A DNA stretch of 62,950 nt. It comes from JADKIH01 sp043747595. GTDB lineage: Bacteria > Bacteroidota > Bacteroidia > AKYH767-A > 2013-40CM-41-45. Shown here piece after piece: positions 62,247 to 62,950 of the stretch. Location: NCBI GenBank assembly GCA_043747595.1, contig JAYTOX010000147.1, forward strand, positions 1 to 62,950, written 5' to 3'. Under the pieces are notes generated by a model, which was given only the letters and a program-made list of their open reading frames with translations, made no database searches and was not told where the DNA came from. A program made the translations under genes and the position numbers. Position 1 is the stretch's first letter; each line of letters opens with the position of its first letter.

Positions 62247-62757
62247 CATATTATTAATAACGAATTCAAGGTCGGCAATACAGGCTATGATTACGGTATT
62301 TACTCAGTGGATTGCACCGGTTATGAACTTTAGCAAAATCAATTTAACAATTTCAACTCCGACTAGTAACTCACAGGATTATAGCTTACTTTTCGTGCAC
62401 AAATTCAAACACGAATCTAATTTACAATAATTATTTTAAGTCATTTGATGGAACTGCTGCGCTTTGTAAAGGGTCCCAGAATATAGGCTTCAATTCAGAC
62501 TTCAATCAACTCGAAATACGTGCCGGATTACTAAAAGATGAATCTTATTTTTATTCATTTACAAGTGAAGAAAGAATAATTTCACCGGCAAATTATCCAT
62601 TCAAATCTCCGACTTCCTTGGAAGAACCATTCTGAAGAAGGAACTGGAATCAAATATCGTTGATGTTCATGCTATACCAAATGGCACATACAGCATTTCG
62701 TTTTATTCAAATAATGAATTTCTCAATTCAATGAGATTGATCATTCTTCATCATTAA
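62247..62757 (+). pseudogene. decayed secreted beta-helix-like protein with T9SS sorting domain
   Basis: Three protein-like segments lie in three different frames. Frame one: NNEFKVGNTGYDYGIYSVDC (about 62258-62318), continuing to a TAG at 62331 and then QNQFNNFN. Frame two: NYFKSFDGTAALCKGSQN (from about 62429). Frame three: IQISDFLGRTILKKELES, then PNGTYSISFYSNNEF, ending at a TAA at 62755. The first two have the asparagine-rich N-x-F pattern of right-handed beta-helix proteins; the last is a clear T9SS sorting domain. At least two frameshifts and several stops break it, and the 5' part is missing or unrecognisable. A terminator follows. Confidence 0.75.
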
Positions 62758-62765
62758 TTAAAAAT

Positions 62766-62800
62766 AAACAGGAGCTTTGAATTTTCAATGCTCCTGTTTT
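62766..62800 (+). terminator. terminator after the pseudogene
   Basis: AAACAGGAGC...GCTCCTGTTTT hairpin with T-rich right side, eight bases after the last stop of the decayed gene, so it is probably a relic of that gene's terminator. Confidence 0.75.
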
Positions 62801-62805
62801 CTTCT

Positions 62806-62950
62806 ATGAAAAAAATAATTTTTATTCTATTCATCTTAATTTCGTTAAATGCCGATGCACGAATTCACAAGGATGCTGTTTGGTGTTTTGGCGAAAGTAA
62901 AATGAAACACGTTTTTCTACCTATTCATCTACTTTGCGAAATATCAGTTA
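62806..62950 (+). CDS. N-terminus of an exported protein (partial)
   Basis: An ATG at 62806 opens a frame that runs off the window after 48 codons. Residues 1-18 (MKKIIFILFILISLNADA) are a clear signal peptide, followed by HKDAVWCFGES. AVWCFGDS-like beginnings are common in large secreted T9SS proteins of this phylum, so this may be another such gene. The residues after FGES look less typical, so a frameshift here cannot be excluded. There is no track for the rest of the gene. Confidence 0.55.
   Translation, partial: MKKIIFILFILISLNADARIHKDAVWCFGESKMKHVFLPIHLLCEISV

Overview
The window looks like a 63 kb chromosomal piece of a low-GC, free-living Bacteroidota (class not resolvable from sequence alone). 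Evidence: five intact proteins and one decayed one carry type IX secretion (Por) C-terminal sorting domains; the primary sigma factor is the short form without region 1.1; promoters match the Bacteroidota pattern TTTG / 18-19 bp / TAnnTTTG instead of -35/-10; and Shine-Dalgarno sequences are rare. Most of the window is housekeeping DNA. No phage, transposase, CRISPR array or classical defence system is visible.

Layout. 1-500: tail of a response-regulator gene, a possible small RNA and two terminators. 0.5-4.7 kb: two secreted T9SS proteins. 4.8-6.7 kb: pseudouridine catabolism (psuG, psuK). 6.8-14.3 kb: a six-gene minus-strand unit, M61 peptidase - ridA - pabA/trpG-like - thrA - thrB - thrC, with overlapping or nearly touching genes. 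14.5-15.9 kb: lpd. 15.9-16.6 kb: a 7-bp tandem array and duplicated blocks. 16.6-25.7 kb: a 3039-residue secreted protein (lamin-tail, CotH kinase-like, 22 Ig-like repeats, T9SS tail). 26-29.6 kb: M2 peptidase lipoprotein and a PKD/T9SS protein. 29.7-35.5 kb: FAD oxidoreductase, TamL-like outer-membrane assembly factor, fbaB, accD. 35.6-44.0 kb: rpsO-pnp, rpoD, rpe, a lysine-catabolism-type dehydrogenase, trmD-rplS. 44-46.7 kb: hairpin repeat array, CoA-binding protein, MFS transporter, tRNA-Ser(TGA). 47-55.5 kb: a secreted protein of unknown function, two glycosyltransferases flanking a GWxTD protein, and a TPR-hybrid kinase. 55.5-60 kb: STAS - T9SS protein - rnz, then pyrR-pyrB. 60-62 kb: rpsA. 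62.2-62.76 kb: a decayed beta-helix/T9SS pseudogene, then the start of another secreted protein.

The most unusual content is intergenic. Several gaps, mostly between convergent genes, hold degenerate 7-bp-period tracts (most units fit TYACNAN on one strand). They are combined with two kinds of inverted-repeat element: a CTGCGGTTTCTGCGGG hairpin repeated about five times at 44.1-44.8 kb, with its left arm also present at 40.1-40.4 kb, and an AAAGCGGAATT / AATTCCGCTTT element at 40.2, 40.5 and 48.8 kb whose arms change but largely keep pairing. This looks like a dispersed non-coding repeat family and is the best candidate here for something undescribed.

Start codons were re-judged where the longest open frame began at TTG or upstream of a promoter; those entries say so.
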